NCBI RefSeq assembly: GCF_030068445.1
Contig: NZ_JAQPOK010000155.1
Coordinates: forward strand, 1 to 49,980
Reading direction: 5' to 3'
Origin: Roseofilum halophilum BLCC-M91
GTDB taxonomy: Bacteria; Cyanobacteriota; Cyanobacteriia; Cyanobacteriales; Desertifilaceae
Length of the DNA stretch: 49,980 nucleotides
Under the pieces are notes generated by a model. The model had not been told where the DNA came from, did not search any database, and worked only from the letters and a program-made list of their open reading frames with translations. Shown in pieces: positions 16,521-25,664 of this stretch; position 1 is the stretch's first letter, and every line of letters begins with the position of its first letter. Position numbers and translations under genes: made by a program.

Positions 16521-19130
16521 CTAGGATTCTTTGGCTTCTAAGGCTTCGACCCGACTTTTTAAGGTTTGATTGGTTTTCTTCAACTGCTCCATCTCTTGTC
16601 GTAGGGTCTCTATAGCGCTATCAGAGCCGATCGCCTTCTGCACCTTTTGCACAGCTTCTTCTGCTCGACGTTGCACCCGGCCATCTGGGGTTGAAGCGGC
16701 GATCGCCTGTAAAATCTCCATCGCTTTTGCCGTTTTCATCCCTCCCAAAGCCTGGATCGTCGCCATTTGCGTCAGGAAAAAGGATTCGGCCGATAGACTC
16801 TCTAACCGCGCTAACACCTGTTCCACCTGGGCTTCATCTTGACCAGAGGAGGCCGTACCTAAAGCACGAATAGCACTTAAACGCAGAGCTTGAGGAATAC
16901 CAGCCTGAGTATAGTCGAGGATGACCTCTAGGGCCCCTTGAGAACGATGCATTTGACTTAATCCGGCGATCGCCCCACTGCGAACCACCTCATTCCAACC
17001 GGCCTTGGTTTCCAACACCTTCTTGAGCAGTTTAACCGCCTTACGAGGTTTCGGGGTATGCTCATCCTTAATTGCGGCGATCGCCCCCACTGCCCTAGCA
17101 GCAGCCGCTTCTACCTGATAAGACGGATCGCCATTGACCAAAACCGACTTCAGCACCTTATAACTCGCCTTAGTTTTGATCTTCCCTAACGCCTCAATCA
17201 CCGTCTTGCGAACCCTCGCATCCCCATCTTTCAAACCCGGCAACAAAGCCTCAAACCCCTGATCTAGGCGAATTTTACCCAAACCCTTGGCAATTTCCAC
17301 CCGTACCCCCCAAAAGGCTTCGGTTTTCAGCGCTTCAGCCAAAGCCTTCACCACCGGTAACGTGGCTTTCTTAACTAAAGCGCTAATGGCGTAAATCCGA
17401 GAAATGGGGTCAGGATCGTAACACAACTGAGCCTTTAATTCAGGCACAGGATACTCTAAAACCACAGTTTTCAGATAGCAATTGCCCACATCAAAACTGA
17501 TAAAACTGGGCTTCTCCTCTAACGGAAAATAAAAACTTTCTTCCCGTTGATGAATTCTCACCGTATGGGAGTCGATCGCCACCTCCGGCTTTTGACCTTC
17601 TTTCTCTGATGGCACAACCGAGCCAAAACCGATGGGAATGTTCAAATCAAATAAAGCTTTTTCATCATCTTTGGCTTGGGTCTGCACCACCGTCACCTTC
17701 GCCAGCTTATGGTCGCGATCCCAACTGTAACTGACCTTAAAATCGGGATGCCCCCCGCGATAGACATATTGATCGAATAAAAACAGCAGATTGCGCCCCG
17801 TCGCTTCTTCAACCGCTCGCAATAAATCCACAGTTTCTACGGTACTGTGAGCATGATTGCGGACAAAGGTTTGCATCGCCTTCAAAAATAAATCATCCCC
17901 CAATTCTGCCCGCATCATATGATAGACACAGGCTCCTTTTTCGTACAAATGGCGGTCATAGAGTTCGATTGGCTCCCGATAGACATGGGTGACGATGGGG
18001 CGACGGTAGCGGGTTTTATCCTCTTGTATATAATTGCGGGCTTCTCTCAAGTAATAATAGGCAGCATCCTCTGCGCCATATTCGTGTTCTGTCCACAGCA
18101 CCTCACAATAGGAAGCCATCCCTTCCTTGATCCAAGCATGAGACCAATGTTTAATTACCACTAAGTCCCCAAACCATTGGTGAGCCAGTTCATGGGCGAC
18201 TAAACTTTCGGTGAAGGGATGATCGAGTAAGGAGCGTTTATCAAGTAAACAGCGATCGGTTAACAGGGTTGTTGAGGTATTTTCCATGCCCCCAAAGATA
18301 AAATCAGCGACACAAACTTGGGCATATTTGGGATAGGGATAGGGATAATCAAAGATGTTACTAAAAAAGTCGATCATTCGGGGCGTTTTGCCCATGCTTC
18401 TCTGACCATCATCTTTGCGGCTTTTCTCCACGTAATAAGTGACGGGTTTATCTTGCCATCGATCTTTGATTTCTACGAATTCCCCCACAGCTAGAGTGAT
18501 TAAATAGGTGGGATGAACTTCTTTTTGAAACCAGTGATAGATCTTGGTTTTGCCTTGAGTTTGGGTGTCGATCAGTTCCCCATTGGAAATAGCCATAAAT
18601 TTAGCCGGGACTTGTACGCGAATTTCGGAAGTCGAGAGTTGTCCGGGATAGTCGAGACAGGGGAACCAGTAACGGGAGTCTTCATCTTCTCCCTGAGTCC
18701 AAACTTGGATGGGTTTGTCGGGATAGTGAGCATCGGGATGAATGAAATAGAGTCCTCTTTGGGGATGTTCGACGCGATAGGTAATTTGGATTTCTAGGGT
18801 TTGTTCGGCTTGGGTAGGGGGGTCTAGATGGATGTGAAGTTGTTGACCATTGTAGTCAAAATTTTGGGTTTTGTGGTTGATTTTGACACTCTCTATGATT
18901 AGATCTACTGCATCTAGAGTGAGGGTTTCAATACCGTTACGAATGGGTTTGAGATGGAGAGTACAGGAACCGCTATATCGAGATTTGGGAATATCTAAGA
19001 CTAAATCTAGGAAAATATGTTCGACTTGTCCGGGGCGATCGGGGGTATAGTGGGGATAGGAGCCGGGAAGTGCAAAGGATTTATGCTTGGGTTTTTCGCC
19101 ATCGAGGAAGGATTGCAATAGTTCAGACAT
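16521..19130 (-). CDS. M1 family zinc aminopeptidase with C-terminal HEAT repeats
   Basis: An 869-residue protein. The N-terminal beta domain is followed by the catalytic domain with the exopeptidase motif GGMENTSTT (about residue 280) and the zinc motif HELAHQWFGDLV with the downstream KEGMASYCE glutamate. From about residue 560 the chain turns into helical HEAT/PBS-type repeats (GLKDGDARVRKTVIEALGKI, AAARAVGAIAA) and ends in a short coiled coil (LRQEMEQLKKTNQTLKSRVEALEAKES). The enzyme removes N-terminal residues from peptides. The C-terminal HEAT region replaces the ERAP1-like domain of E. coli PepN and may bind partners. No signal peptide is visible. Confidence 0.93.
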   Translation of the reverse strand: MSELLQSFLDGEKPKHKSFALPGSYPHYTPDRPGQVEHIFLDLVLDIPKSRYSGSCTLHLKPIRNGIETLTLDAVDLIIESVKINHKTQNFDYNGQQLHIHLDPPTQAEQTLEIQITYRVEHPQRGLYFIHPDAHYPDKPIQVWTQGEDEDSRYWFPCLDYPGQLSTSEIRVQVPAKFMAISNGELIDTQTQGKTKIYHWFQKEVHPTYLITLAVGEFVEIKDRWQDKPVTYYVEKSRKDDGQRSMGKTPRMIDFFSNIFDYPYPYPKYAQVCVADFIFGGMENTSTTLLTDRCLLDKRSLLDHPFTESLVAHELAHQWFGDLVVIKHWSHAWIKEGMASYCEVLWTEHEYGAEDAAYYYLREARNYIQEDKTRYRRPIVTHVYREPIELYDRHLYEKGACVYHMMRAELGDDLFLKAMQTFVRNHAHSTVETVDLLRAVEEATGRNLLFLFDQYVYRGGHPDFKVSYSWDRDHKLAKVTVVQTQAKDDEKALFDLNIPIGFGSVVPSEKEGQKPEVAIDSHTVRIHQREESFYFPLEEKPSFISFDVGNCYLKTVVLEYPVPELKAQLCYDPDPISRIYAISALVKKATLPVVKALAEALKTEAFWGVRVEIAKGLGKIRLDQGFEALLPGLKDGDARVRKTVIEALGKIKTKASYKVLKSVLVNGDPSYQVEAAAARAVGAIAAIKDEHTPKPRKAVKLLKKVLETKAGWNEVVRSGAIAGLSQMHRSQGALEVILDYTQAGIPQALRLSAIRALGTASSGQDEAQVEQVLARLESLSAESFFLTQMATIQALGGMKTAKAMEILQAIAASTPDGRVQRRAEEAVQKVQKAIGSDSAIETLRQEMEQLKKTNQTLKSRVEALEAKES

Positions 19131-19213
19131 GCAGTTACGGATTAAATTAGGAGCAATTTTTTAGTTTAATACAGTTTTTAGGGTTTGGAAAATTTACTGA
19201 GGAAAACTAATCT

Positions 19214-20323
19214 ATGAGTCAGTCTTCTATTGGTATCGGTATTGTGGGCACAGGATTTGGTCAAAAAGTCCATATCCCTGCTTTTAAGCATCACCATCGT
19301 ACTCAAGTGGTAGCAGTGTATCATCGGGATCTAGGGACTGCTGAGAAGATCGCCGCCGAACATCAAATTCCCCATGCTGTAGATACCGTAGAGGCGATCG
19401 CCCAATTACCAGAGGTAGAAGCGGTTAGTATTTCTACCCCGCCCTTTTTACACTACGAAATGGCGAAAACGGTTCTGAAGGCGAAAAAACATCTATTGCT
19501 GGAAAAACCGACCACCCTATCTGTTGAGTCGGCCCAAGACCTTTATCAATTGGCACAAGCTCAAGGCGTTGTGGCAGCGATGGATTTTGAATTCCGCTTT
19601 GTCCCCCCATGGCAAAGAGTTAAAGAACTGCTTGCTGATAATTATGTGGGGGAAAAACGGTTCATTAAAATTGATTGGTTGGCTCCCTCTCGCTCCGATC
19701 CGAATCGTCCTTGGAATTGGTATTCCCAAAAAGAGAAAGGAGGCGGAGCATTAGGGGCGATTGGTTCCCATACATTTGACTATATTTCCTGGCTATTTGG
19801 AGACATCAAGCGGCTATCGGCTCGCTTGAGTACCGCCATTAGCCAGCGCCGAGATCCGACGACGGGAGAACTCAAACTGGTAGACGCAGATGATACGGGG
19901 TTATTGATGCTCGAACTCGCTGATGGTACACTTTGTCAAGTCTCCCTCAGTTCGATCGCCTATCAAGGACGGGGGCATTGGGTAGAAGTGTATGGCGATC
20001 GCGCAACCCTAATTTTAGGCAGTTCCAATCAAAAAGATTATATCTATGGCTTTACCCTGCAAGGAGCCAAATTTGGCGAACCTTTGAGCCAACTAGAAAT
20101 TCCCCAACGCCTAGAGTTTCCCCAAACTCACCCCGATGGACGCATTACCGCATTGATGCGCGTGGTGGATGCTTGGGTAGAAACGATAGAAAACCCTTCT
20201 GCTCAACCCACTGTTCCCACCCTGCGAGAAGGGGTATACTCCCAACTGTTGATGGATTTAACCCATCAATCCCATAAGACAAACCGTTGGGTCGAAGTTC
20301 CCCGGCGATCGGATTTGATTTAA
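19214..20323 (+). CDS. Gfo/Idh/MocA-family NAD(P)-dependent oxidoreductase
   Basis: A 369-residue protein with the Rossmann start GIGIVGTGFGQKVHIPAFK, VEAVSISTPPFLHYEMAKTVL and the family motif HLLLEKPTTLS, whose EKP lysine is catalytic. A C-terminal beta domain follows (GALGAIGSHTFDYISWLFGD). The substrate is probably a sugar or related compound and is not deducible. It is 25 bases upstream of the CpcF-like lyase gene on the same strand, so the two are probably co-transcribed. Relatives of biliverdin reductase share this fold, but the specific BvdR features are not evident. Confidence 0.88.
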   Translation: MSQSSIGIGIVGTGFGQKVHIPAFKHHHRTQVVAVYHRDLGTAEKIAAEHQIPHAVDTVEAIAQLPEVEAVSISTPPFLHYEMAKTVLKAKKHLLLEKPTTLSVESAQDLYQLAQAQGVVAAMDFEFRFVPPWQRVKELLADNYVGEKRFIKIDWLAPSRSDPNRPWNWYSQKEKGGGALGAIGSHTFDYISWLFGDIKRLSARLSTAISQRRDPTTGELKLVDADDTGLLMLELADGTLCQVSLSSIAYQGRGHWVEVYGDRATLILGSSNQKDYIYGFTLQGAKFGEPLSQLEIPQRLEFPQTHPDGRITALMRVVDAWVETIENPSAQPTVPTLREGVYSQLLMDLTHQSHKTNRWVEVPRRSDLI

Positions 20324-20348
20324 CTTTTGCCCATCACTTGAAATTGCT

Positions 20349-21002
20349 ATGACAACCTCTGTTTCCTCCTTATCCAGTCTTCTTGAGGCGATCGAAAAAG
20401 CCGACTCCTCCGATCGCCTCATCAATGCAGTAGAAGACTTAGCCGCCGCCCAAATTCCCGAATCTGCCCCCACCCTCATTCAAGTCCTCAGTTATAACAA
20501 CCCTGGAGCCGCCGTTGCTGCGGTTGATGGCTTAATTGCCCTAGGAGATTTAGCCGTCAATGACTTACTCCAACTGCTTGATAATTACAACTACGGGGGA
20601 CGAGCTTGGGCCATTCGCGCCCTAGCCGGAATTGGTCACCCTCACGCTTTAGAAACCTTGCTCGACGCTGCCACCACGGACTTTTCCATGAGTGTCCGTC
20701 GGGGGGCTGCCAGGGGACTCGGTACGATCCAATGGTCAAAATTGCCCGCTAATGAGGTTCCTGCGGCCCAAGAGCGCGTGATGAAAACCTTATTTCAAGT
20801 CACCGAAGATCCTGAATGGGTGGTGCGCTATGCTGCTGTTGTGGGTTTAGGGTCTCTAGGGGAAAGCATCGATCCGAGTCTCTACCCAAAAATTATTCAT
20901 CACCTACAGCAACTTCAAGACCCGGAAGAAGAGCCAAGCGTTCGCGCACGTACTCAATGGGCGATTCAATGTCTGAAAGAAAAAAAGAGCGATCGCCCAT
21001 AA
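20349..21002 (+). CDS. HEAT-repeat phycobilin lyase-like protein (CpcF type)
   Basis: A 217-residue protein made of HEAT/PBS-lyase repeats (NNPGAAVAAVDGLIALGDLA, YNYGGRAWAIRALAGIGHPH, SVRRGAARGLGTI). Length and repeat pattern fit CpcF, which with CpcE attaches phycocyanobilin to the alpha subunit of phycocyanin; NblB-like and other lyase-family proteins look similar. No cpcE or phycocyanin genes are adjacent, so the assignment to cpcF rests on family resemblance alone. pcyA, which makes the bilin, lies about 10 kb away. Confidence 0.75.
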   Translation: MTTSVSSLSSLLEAIEKADSSDRLINAVEDLAAAQIPESAPTLIQVLSYNNPGAAVAAVDGLIALGDLAVNDLLQLLDNYNYGGRAWAIRALAGIGHPHALETLLDAATTDFSMSVRRGAARGLGTIQWSKLPANEVPAAQERVMKTLFQVTEDPEWVVRYAAVVGLGSLGESIDPSLYPKIIHHLQQLQDPEEEPSVRARTQWAIQCLKEKKSDRP

Positions 21003-21027
21003 ATCAGGCGTTTCAATCAAGCGCTTG

Positions 21028-21624
21028 TTAGTCGAGCTTTTCGCCGCTAATAATAAACATGGGATTGACGGCGGCAAAAACCTGATACATGCCCCGTTTT
21101 TCCAAACGATTGACCCCAGACTGAACGACTTCGATGTTGCGGACTTGGAGCTGGGCAAAGCCTTCGGAGAGGGCATATAAACTTTCTAAGGATGCGGCAG
21201 TGGCAACAATTCGCCCTTCTGGGAGTAACAAATTCCAGACCGCTTCTAAAATCGGTCTAACGGAGCGTCCCCCTTCCATACAAACCCGATGGGGAGGCAG
21301 GGTAATTTCCTGTAAACAGTCGGGGGCGCTGCCTTCAATAATGTCTACATTCTGGACTTCAAAGCGATCGCAATTTCGACGAATTAAGCTGGCTACCTCA
21401 TGATCGCGCTCGACGGCAAAAATTCGTCCTTCCGGACACAATAACCCAGTTTCCACAGGAATTGTCCCCGTTCCTGCGCCAATGTCCCACAACACGGAAT
21501 CTTTGCGTAACCGCATAGCCGAAATCAACAATAACCGGATCTCCCGTTTACTTAAGGGAATACCAGGCAACCGCTCAAACAGATCGTCAGGGATACCGGG
21601 AGAAACAAAGGGCCAAAGAGACAT
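21028..21624 (-). CDS. cbiT: Precorrin-6Y C15-methyltransferase/decarboxylase, CbiT type
   Basis: A 198-residue SAM-dependent methyltransferase. The N-terminal GIPLSKREIRLLLISAMRL, glycine-rich loop WDIGAGTGTIPVE and acidic residue in FAVERDHEVASLIRRN are typical of CbiT, which methylates C15 and decarboxylates in corrin (cobalamin) synthesis. The partner CbiE domain is not fused and not adjacent. Its 3' end converges on the CpcF-like gene with a 25-base gap. A short AATTAAA heptamer run (about 21630-21655) lies just upstream of the start. Confidence 0.87.
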   Translation of the reverse strand: MSLWPFVSPGIPDDLFERLPGIPLSKREIRLLLISAMRLRKDSVLWDIGAGTGTIPVETGLLCPEGRIFAVERDHEVASLIRRNCDRFEVQNVDIIEGSAPDCLQEITLPPHRVCMEGGRSVRPILEAVWNLLLPEGRIVATAASLESLYALSEGFAQLQVRNIEVVQSGVNRLEKRGMYQVFAAVNPMFIISGEKLD

Positions 21625-21696
21625 AAGATCAATTAAAAATTAAAAATTAAAAATGGGTCTGGCTTGGGGTCACCATTGCCCATTTCACCCAATTTT

Positions 21697-23181
21697 CTAT
21701 TGTCTCACAACTTTTAAGGTTTTCAGGGTGGGATCGCTACACCCGGTGATTGTCCCTCCCAGGGATAACACCTGTTGCAGATAGTCTAAAGCAGACATAT
21801 TAATCATTTCACCGGGCATGATGGCGGGAATTCCCGGAGGATAGGGACAAATGATTTCCGCACAAATGCGCTCATCGGTTTGTTCGAGGGGTAAGGTTTC
21901 GGTCTGGGAGAAAAAGGCTTGACGGGGAGAAAGGGAAGGAGTAATTAAAAAGGAGGAAGGATGGACAAATAAACATTCTTCTTGCCATCGTTGTAAGACC
22001 GTAGGATGGGAGTCAAATTGATGAGTTCCTGGGGTGTGGCAAACCTGGGATAACCCTTGCACCAATTGCTCGATATCGTTCTGAGTATTACCCAAACTAA
22101 TAATAAAGGTTAAATATTGGGCAGAGGGCAATTCAGCAATTACGCCATGGCGATCGTGCAAAAGCTTGTCTACTTCGTAGCCAGTCAAGCCACAACCACT
22201 CACTTTCACACTTAAGCGAGTGGGATCTAAGGCCATAAATCCCCGACTGATTTTGGCTTCTAAAATGGCTAATTGGGGAAGGGTTTTCAGGTTTTGTTTA
22301 GCCCGTTGTGCTAAGTCTAAAGTTTGGGAAATCAGCACTTCTCCTTGCACAGCCATTTGCTGACGAGCAGCATCTAAAGAAGCGAGCAGTAAATAACTGG
22401 GGCTGGTAGACTGGACGAGTTGAAGCGATCGCCGAATGGCTTGGGGATCGATCCGCGACCCCTTCAGATGGAGCATCGAGGCTTGGGTCATGGCTCCGAG
22501 AACCTTATGAATCGATTGAATACTCACATCTGCCCCACAGGATAGGGCTGAAGGCGGTAAATCTTCATGGAAGTGAAAATGGGGGCCATGGGCCTCATCC
22601 ACAATCAAGGGAATATTATATTCATGACATAACTTGGCGATCGCCCCCACATCCCCACAAACCCCCTGATAAGTCGGATAAACCATCATCACCGCCTTCG
22701 CATCCGGATGTTGGGTCAACGCCTTCTCAATGGACATCGGCGTAACACTATTGACCATATCCCAATCCGGGTCGTACTCCGGATTAACAAAAATTGGCAT
22801 CGCTCCAGAGAGAATTAACCCAGAAATCGCCGAACTATGAATATTTCGGGGTAGAATAATCTTCTCGCCACTGGTACAAGTCGCCAAAATTGCAGCGATC
22901 GCACCGGCAGTCGAACCATTGACCAAAAACCAGGTTCGATCTGCACCAAACGCTTGGGCAGCCAAATCTTGCGCTTCTCGGATCGCCCCCTCTGGAGCAT
23001 ACAAATTATCCAGATCGGGCAATTCCGGTAAATCCGCTTGAAACACCAAACTCCCGAATAAATCCGCCAAAGGGCGAGAAATACCCACTCCCCGTTTATG
23101 GCCGGGCGTATAAAACGGAGCATGAGCGTGAGTCGCATAGTGCCGGAGTGCATCTAAAATTGGGGTTTTGGCTTGAGACAC
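21697..23181 (-). CDS. Orn/Lys/Arg decarboxylase family PLP enzyme
   Basis: About 494 residues. FYTPGHKRGVGISRPLADLFG, DLPELPDLDNLYAPEGAI, the segment VDEAHGPHFHFH and the PLP lysine in SIHKVLGAMTQASML are signatures of the group III decarboxylase fold. Cyanobacterial members are annotated as lysine, arginine or ornithine decarboxylases; substrate choice cannot be read here. The frame is open to a TTG at 23205, but the GTG at 23181 has AGGA 8 bases upstream and begins MSQAKTPILDALRH, which I prefer. It is divergent from ychF with a gap of about 100 bases. Confidence 0.9.
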   Translation of the reverse strand: MSQAKTPILDALRHYATHAHAPFYTPGHKRGVGISRPLADLFGSLVFQADLPELPDLDNLYAPEGAIREAQDLAAQAFGADRTWFLVNGSTAGAIAAILATCTSGEKIILPRNIHSSAISGLILSGAMPIFVNPEYDPDWDMVNSVTPMSIEKALTQHPDAKAVMMVYPTYQGVCGDVGAIAKLCHEYNIPLIVDEAHGPHFHFHEDLPPSALSCGADVSIQSIHKVLGAMTQASMLHLKGSRIDPQAIRRSLQLVQSTSPSYLLLASLDAARQQMAVQGEVLISQTLDLAQRAKQNLKTLPQLAILEAKISRGFMALDPTRLSVKVSGCGLTGYEVDKLLHDRHGVIAELPSAQYLTFIISLGNTQNDIEQLVQGLSQVCHTPGTHQFDSHPTVLQRWQEECLFVHPSSFLITPSLSPRQAFFSQTETLPLEQTDERICAEIICPYPPGIPAIMPGEMINMSALDYLQQVLSLGGTITGCSDPTLKTLKVVRQ

Positions 23182-23278
23182 TTTGGTAAATCCTATAACT
23201 TTCAATCAACCCAGTTGGCGATTGGGTACACACTTAAATCAACTTGACAACCTGAAACTTCATTAACAAACTCCACTA

Positions 23279-24370
23279 ATGCTCAGAGCTGGAATTGTTG
23301 GACTGCCCAATGTGGGCAAATCTACGTTATTTAACGCCTTAGTCGCCAATGCTAAAGCACAGGCGGCTAATTTTCCATTTTGTACGATCGAACCCAATGT
23401 CGGGGTGGTTGCCGTCCCCGATGAACGCCTTTCGGTGTTGGCTAAACTTTCCCAATCTGAACAAATCGTTCCCACGCGAATGGAATTTGTTGATATTGCA
23501 GGGTTAGTCCAAGGAGCCAGTCAAGGTGAAGGCCTCGGTAACCAGTTTTTAGCCAATATTCGCGAAGTAGATGCCATTGTGCATGTCGTTCGATGCTTTG
23601 AAAATGATGATATCATTCATGTTTCCGGTTCTGTTGATCCCAGTCGGGATATTGAGGTAATTAATCTAGAATTGGCCCTAGCCGATCTCGCTCAAGTAGA
23701 ACGGCGCTTAGACCGCGCTCGTAAGCAAGCGAGGGGAAACAAGGACGCTTTGGTAGAAGTGAGCGCCCTAGAAAAGCTGATGGAAGTCTTAAATGAGGGG
23801 CAATCTGCCCGTTTAGCGCCCTTAAGCGAGGAGGAATTCGACAGCGTTAAAGGCCTAGGGCTGTTGAGTGCCAAACCGATTATTTACGCGGCCAATGTGT
23901 CTGAAGATGATTTAGCTGAGGGGAATGCATGGGTAGAACAGGTCAAAAAAATTGCTGCCCAAGAAACCGCCGAGGTGGTGAGGATTTCAGCCCAAGTGGA
24001 ATCGGAGTTAATCGAACTGCCCCCAGAAGACCGGGATGATTTTCTTGCCAGTTTGGGTGTAGAAGAGGGCGGCCTGAAGTCCTTGATTCGCGCCACCTAT
24101 AGCCTGTTAGGGTTACGGACTTACTTGACTACCGGCCCCAAGGAAACCCGCGCTTGGACAATTAAAGCAGGGATGACAGCTCCCCAAGCGGCGGGAGTGA
24201 TTCATTCCGATTTTGAGCGGGGCTTTATTCGCTCAGAAACCATTGCTTATCCGGATTTGGTCAGTAGCGGTTCTATGAATGCGGCCAAGGAAAAAGGATG
24301 GGTACGCAGTGAGGGGAAAGAGTATGTGGTGCAAGAAGGGGATGTGATGTTATTCCGGTTTAATGTTTAA
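23279..24370 (+). CDS. ychF: Ribosome-associated ATPase/GTPase YchF
   Basis: A 363-residue protein of the Obg family. It has the P-loop [14 protein letters not shown], the G2/G3 region [22 protein letters not shown], a coiled-coil insert and a C-terminal TGS domain ([28 protein letters not shown]). YchF binds ribosomes and prefers ATP over GTP. The gene begins at the ATG at 23279 and its length agrees with the family (about 363). Confidence 0.97.
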   Translation: MLRAGIVGLPNVGKSTLFNALVANAKAQAANFPFCTIEPNVGVVAVPDERLSVLAKLSQSEQIVPTRMEFVDIAGLVQGASQGEGLGNQFLANIREVDAIVHVVRCFENDDIIHVSGSVDPSRDIEVINLELALADLAQVERRLDRARKQARGNKDALVEVSALEKLMEVLNEGQSARLAPLSEEEFDSVKGLGLLSAKPIIYAANVSEDDLAEGNAWVEQVKKIAAQETAEVVRISAQVESELIELPPEDRDDFLASLGVEEGGLKSLIRATYSLLGLRTYLTTGPKETRAWTIKAGMTAPQAAGVIHSDFERGFIRSETIAYPDLVSSGSMNAAKEKGWVRSEGKEYVVQEGDVMLFRFNV

Positions 24371-24460
24371 GTTGGGTGAACCAAACATTATCCATGACCA
24401 GCGCCCAGCGCTATAGGATAGATCACAAGTCTGCTTGTGTTGCGTTTTCTCCGTTTAAAA

Positions 24461-24847
24461 ATGACCCAATCTAATTCTAGCGATCGCCAGCCCTCCGAGT
24501 CCCAACCTGACTCCAAACCGGAACTTTCCTTAAACCCCCCTAGGGTTCAACGGCCCAAGCGCCCGGAAATTGTGCAAAGACCCCAAAGACCCCAGTCCTC
24601 GGCTAAACCAGAACGAGGGTCTCGAACCCCTAAACCCCGTAAATCCCATGATGCTCCCAAACTGCCGAAAATAGAGCAACCGGAGCCAGTGCCTGAATAT
24701 GGAGAACGGAAAGCTGGCGATCGGATTGTCTTGCCCTACAGTGGTAGAAGTGTCGAGATTAGCCACTTTTATGAAAGTGCCGGCCACTGGTACGCGGTCT
24801 TTGAAGTCGGTTGTGTTCGGGTGGATTTATTAGAAAAATCCTCTTAA
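24461..24847 (+). CDS. Conserved hypothetical protein, disordered proline-rich N-terminus
   Basis: A 128-residue protein. Residues 1-75 are rich in Pro, Ser, Arg and Lys (repeated RPQRP and PKRPE patterns) and probably disordered and basic. The last 50 residues form a compact domain with GDRIVLPYSGRSVEISHFY, GHWYAVFEVGCVRVDLLEKS. I do not recognise a function. The ATG at 24461 is preferred over an in-frame TTG at 24437. A promoter and probable small RNA follow directly. Confidence 0.7.
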   Translation: MTQSNSSDRQPSESQPDSKPELSLNPPRVQRPKRPEIVQRPQRPQSSAKPERGSRTPKPRKSHDAPKLPKIEQPEPVPEYGERKAGDRIVLPYSGRSVEISHFYESAGHWYAVFEVGCVRVDLLEKSS

Positions 24848-24851
24848 CCCC

Positions 24852-24879
24852 TTGACAAGCGATCGAGATGTGATAAACT
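24852..24879 (+). promoter_or_regulatory. Sigma70-type promoter for a probable small RNA
   Basis: A perfect -35 TTGACA (24852-24857) and a -10 TAAACT (24874-24879) are separated by 16 bases, a HIP1-like GCGATCG lying in the spacer. It points at the stable hairpin RNA that ends near 24964, not at a protein gene: no start codon follows with a useful frame before the hairpin. Confidence 0.7.
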
Positions 24880-24885
24880 GTGGTT

Positions 24886-24964
24886 GGTGGTGAGGAGTAA
24901 AGTGAAAGGAAAACGCGCTTGGGGTCGAAACACGGCCAGACTCCCAGGCGCTTTTCCTTTTTCT
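24886..24964 (+). ncRNA. Probable small RNA of about 80 nt ending in a Rho-independent terminator
   Basis: Downstream of the promoter the transcript would have a G-rich single-stranded leader (GGTGAGGAGTAAAG) and then a long hairpin. The arm 24905-24923 pairs with 24943-24962 through 18 base pairs with one bulged C, and the 3' arm ends in a T-rich tract (TTTTCCTTTTTCTT). The loop contains TCGAAACACGGCCAGACT. It is not Yfr1, whose conserved ACUCCUCAC core is absent. The leader GAGGAG could pair with ribosome binding sites. It could also be a leader or terminator of the preceding gene, but the strong promoter argues for an independent RNA. Confidence 0.55.
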
Positions 24965-25076
24965 TCAAGATTTTAACTATACAAAAAATATCTTAAGTCC
25001 AGGTGGGTAAGTGAAAGCAATCCATTAGAATCCAGTATGAGGATAATGGATAAATAGTTTTTGTGGCGATCGCCCT

Positions 25077-25508
25077 ATGACCGAACCAACCCAAACCCTA
25101 CCCCCTAACTTAGAGAAAATCGTTAAACGCTTCCAACGCTGTCAAGACCCGAAGCGTCGAATTGAGCAATTAATCGACTACGCCAAGAAATTACCCCCCT
25201 TTCCAGACGCGGATAAGGTGGATGAAAATAAAGTCCCCGGTTGTGTCTCCCAAGTGTATGTCACCGCAACCCTAGAAGAGGGAAAACTGCACTATCAAGC
25301 CGACTCAGATGCCCAACTAACCAAGGGCTTAGTGGCCTTGCTCGTGAGAGGATTAGAGGGGTTAACCCCGGAAGAAGTGACCCATCTCTCCGCCGACTTT
25401 ATCAAAGATACCGGACTAGAGGTAAACCTAACGCCATCAAGGGCCAATGGATTTTACAACATCTTTGAGACCATGAAGAAAAAGGCGATCGCCGCTAGTA
25501 CGCCATAG
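25077..25508 (+). CDS. sufE: Cysteine desulfuration protein SufE
   Basis: A 143-residue protein with the SufE pattern: IVKRFQRCQDPKRRIEQLIDYAKKLP, the sulfur-accepting cysteine in VPGCVSQVYV, ADSDAQLTKGLVALLV and ANGFYNIFETMKKKA. SufE takes persulfide sulfur from SufS and feeds iron-sulfur cluster assembly. No suf operon genes are adjacent. A HIP1 palindrome abuts the start codon. Confidence 0.95.
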   Translation: MTEPTQTLPPNLEKIVKRFQRCQDPKRRIEQLIDYAKKLPPFPDADKVDENKVPGCVSQVYVTATLEEGKLHYQADSDAQLTKGLVALLVRGLEGLTPEEVTHLSADFIKDTGLEVNLTPSRANGFYNIFETMKKKAIAASTP

Positions 25509-25583
25509 GAAGGCAAAAAACTGGGTTTTAGCCTGTTCTTGATGAACACTCCCCGGTCTAAAAATGGTAGCGTTTGTGTAATG

Positions 25584-25601
25584 AAGGGCGATCGCCCTTT
25601 T
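25584..25601 (+). terminator. Palindrome with T tail around a HIP1 site, possible sufE terminator
   Basis: AAGGGCGATCGCCCTT is a perfect 16-base palindrome followed by T residues. It is nested inside a longer inverted repeat, GTAGCGTTT (25567-25575) and AAACGCTAC (25619-25627). As an RNA it could form an 8-pair stem only if the centre opens, so the terminator role is moderate. Confidence 0.4.
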
Positions 25602-25664
25602 ACCTCTCTCCCCTCTGGAAACGCTACAGTAGAGGAATAGAATCATACCCAGGATAACCAGAAG

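Noticed and set aside
24886-24964. Assignment of the small RNA to Yfr1 or 6S RNA
   Set aside because: The Yfr1 core is missing and the length is far below that of 6S RNA.
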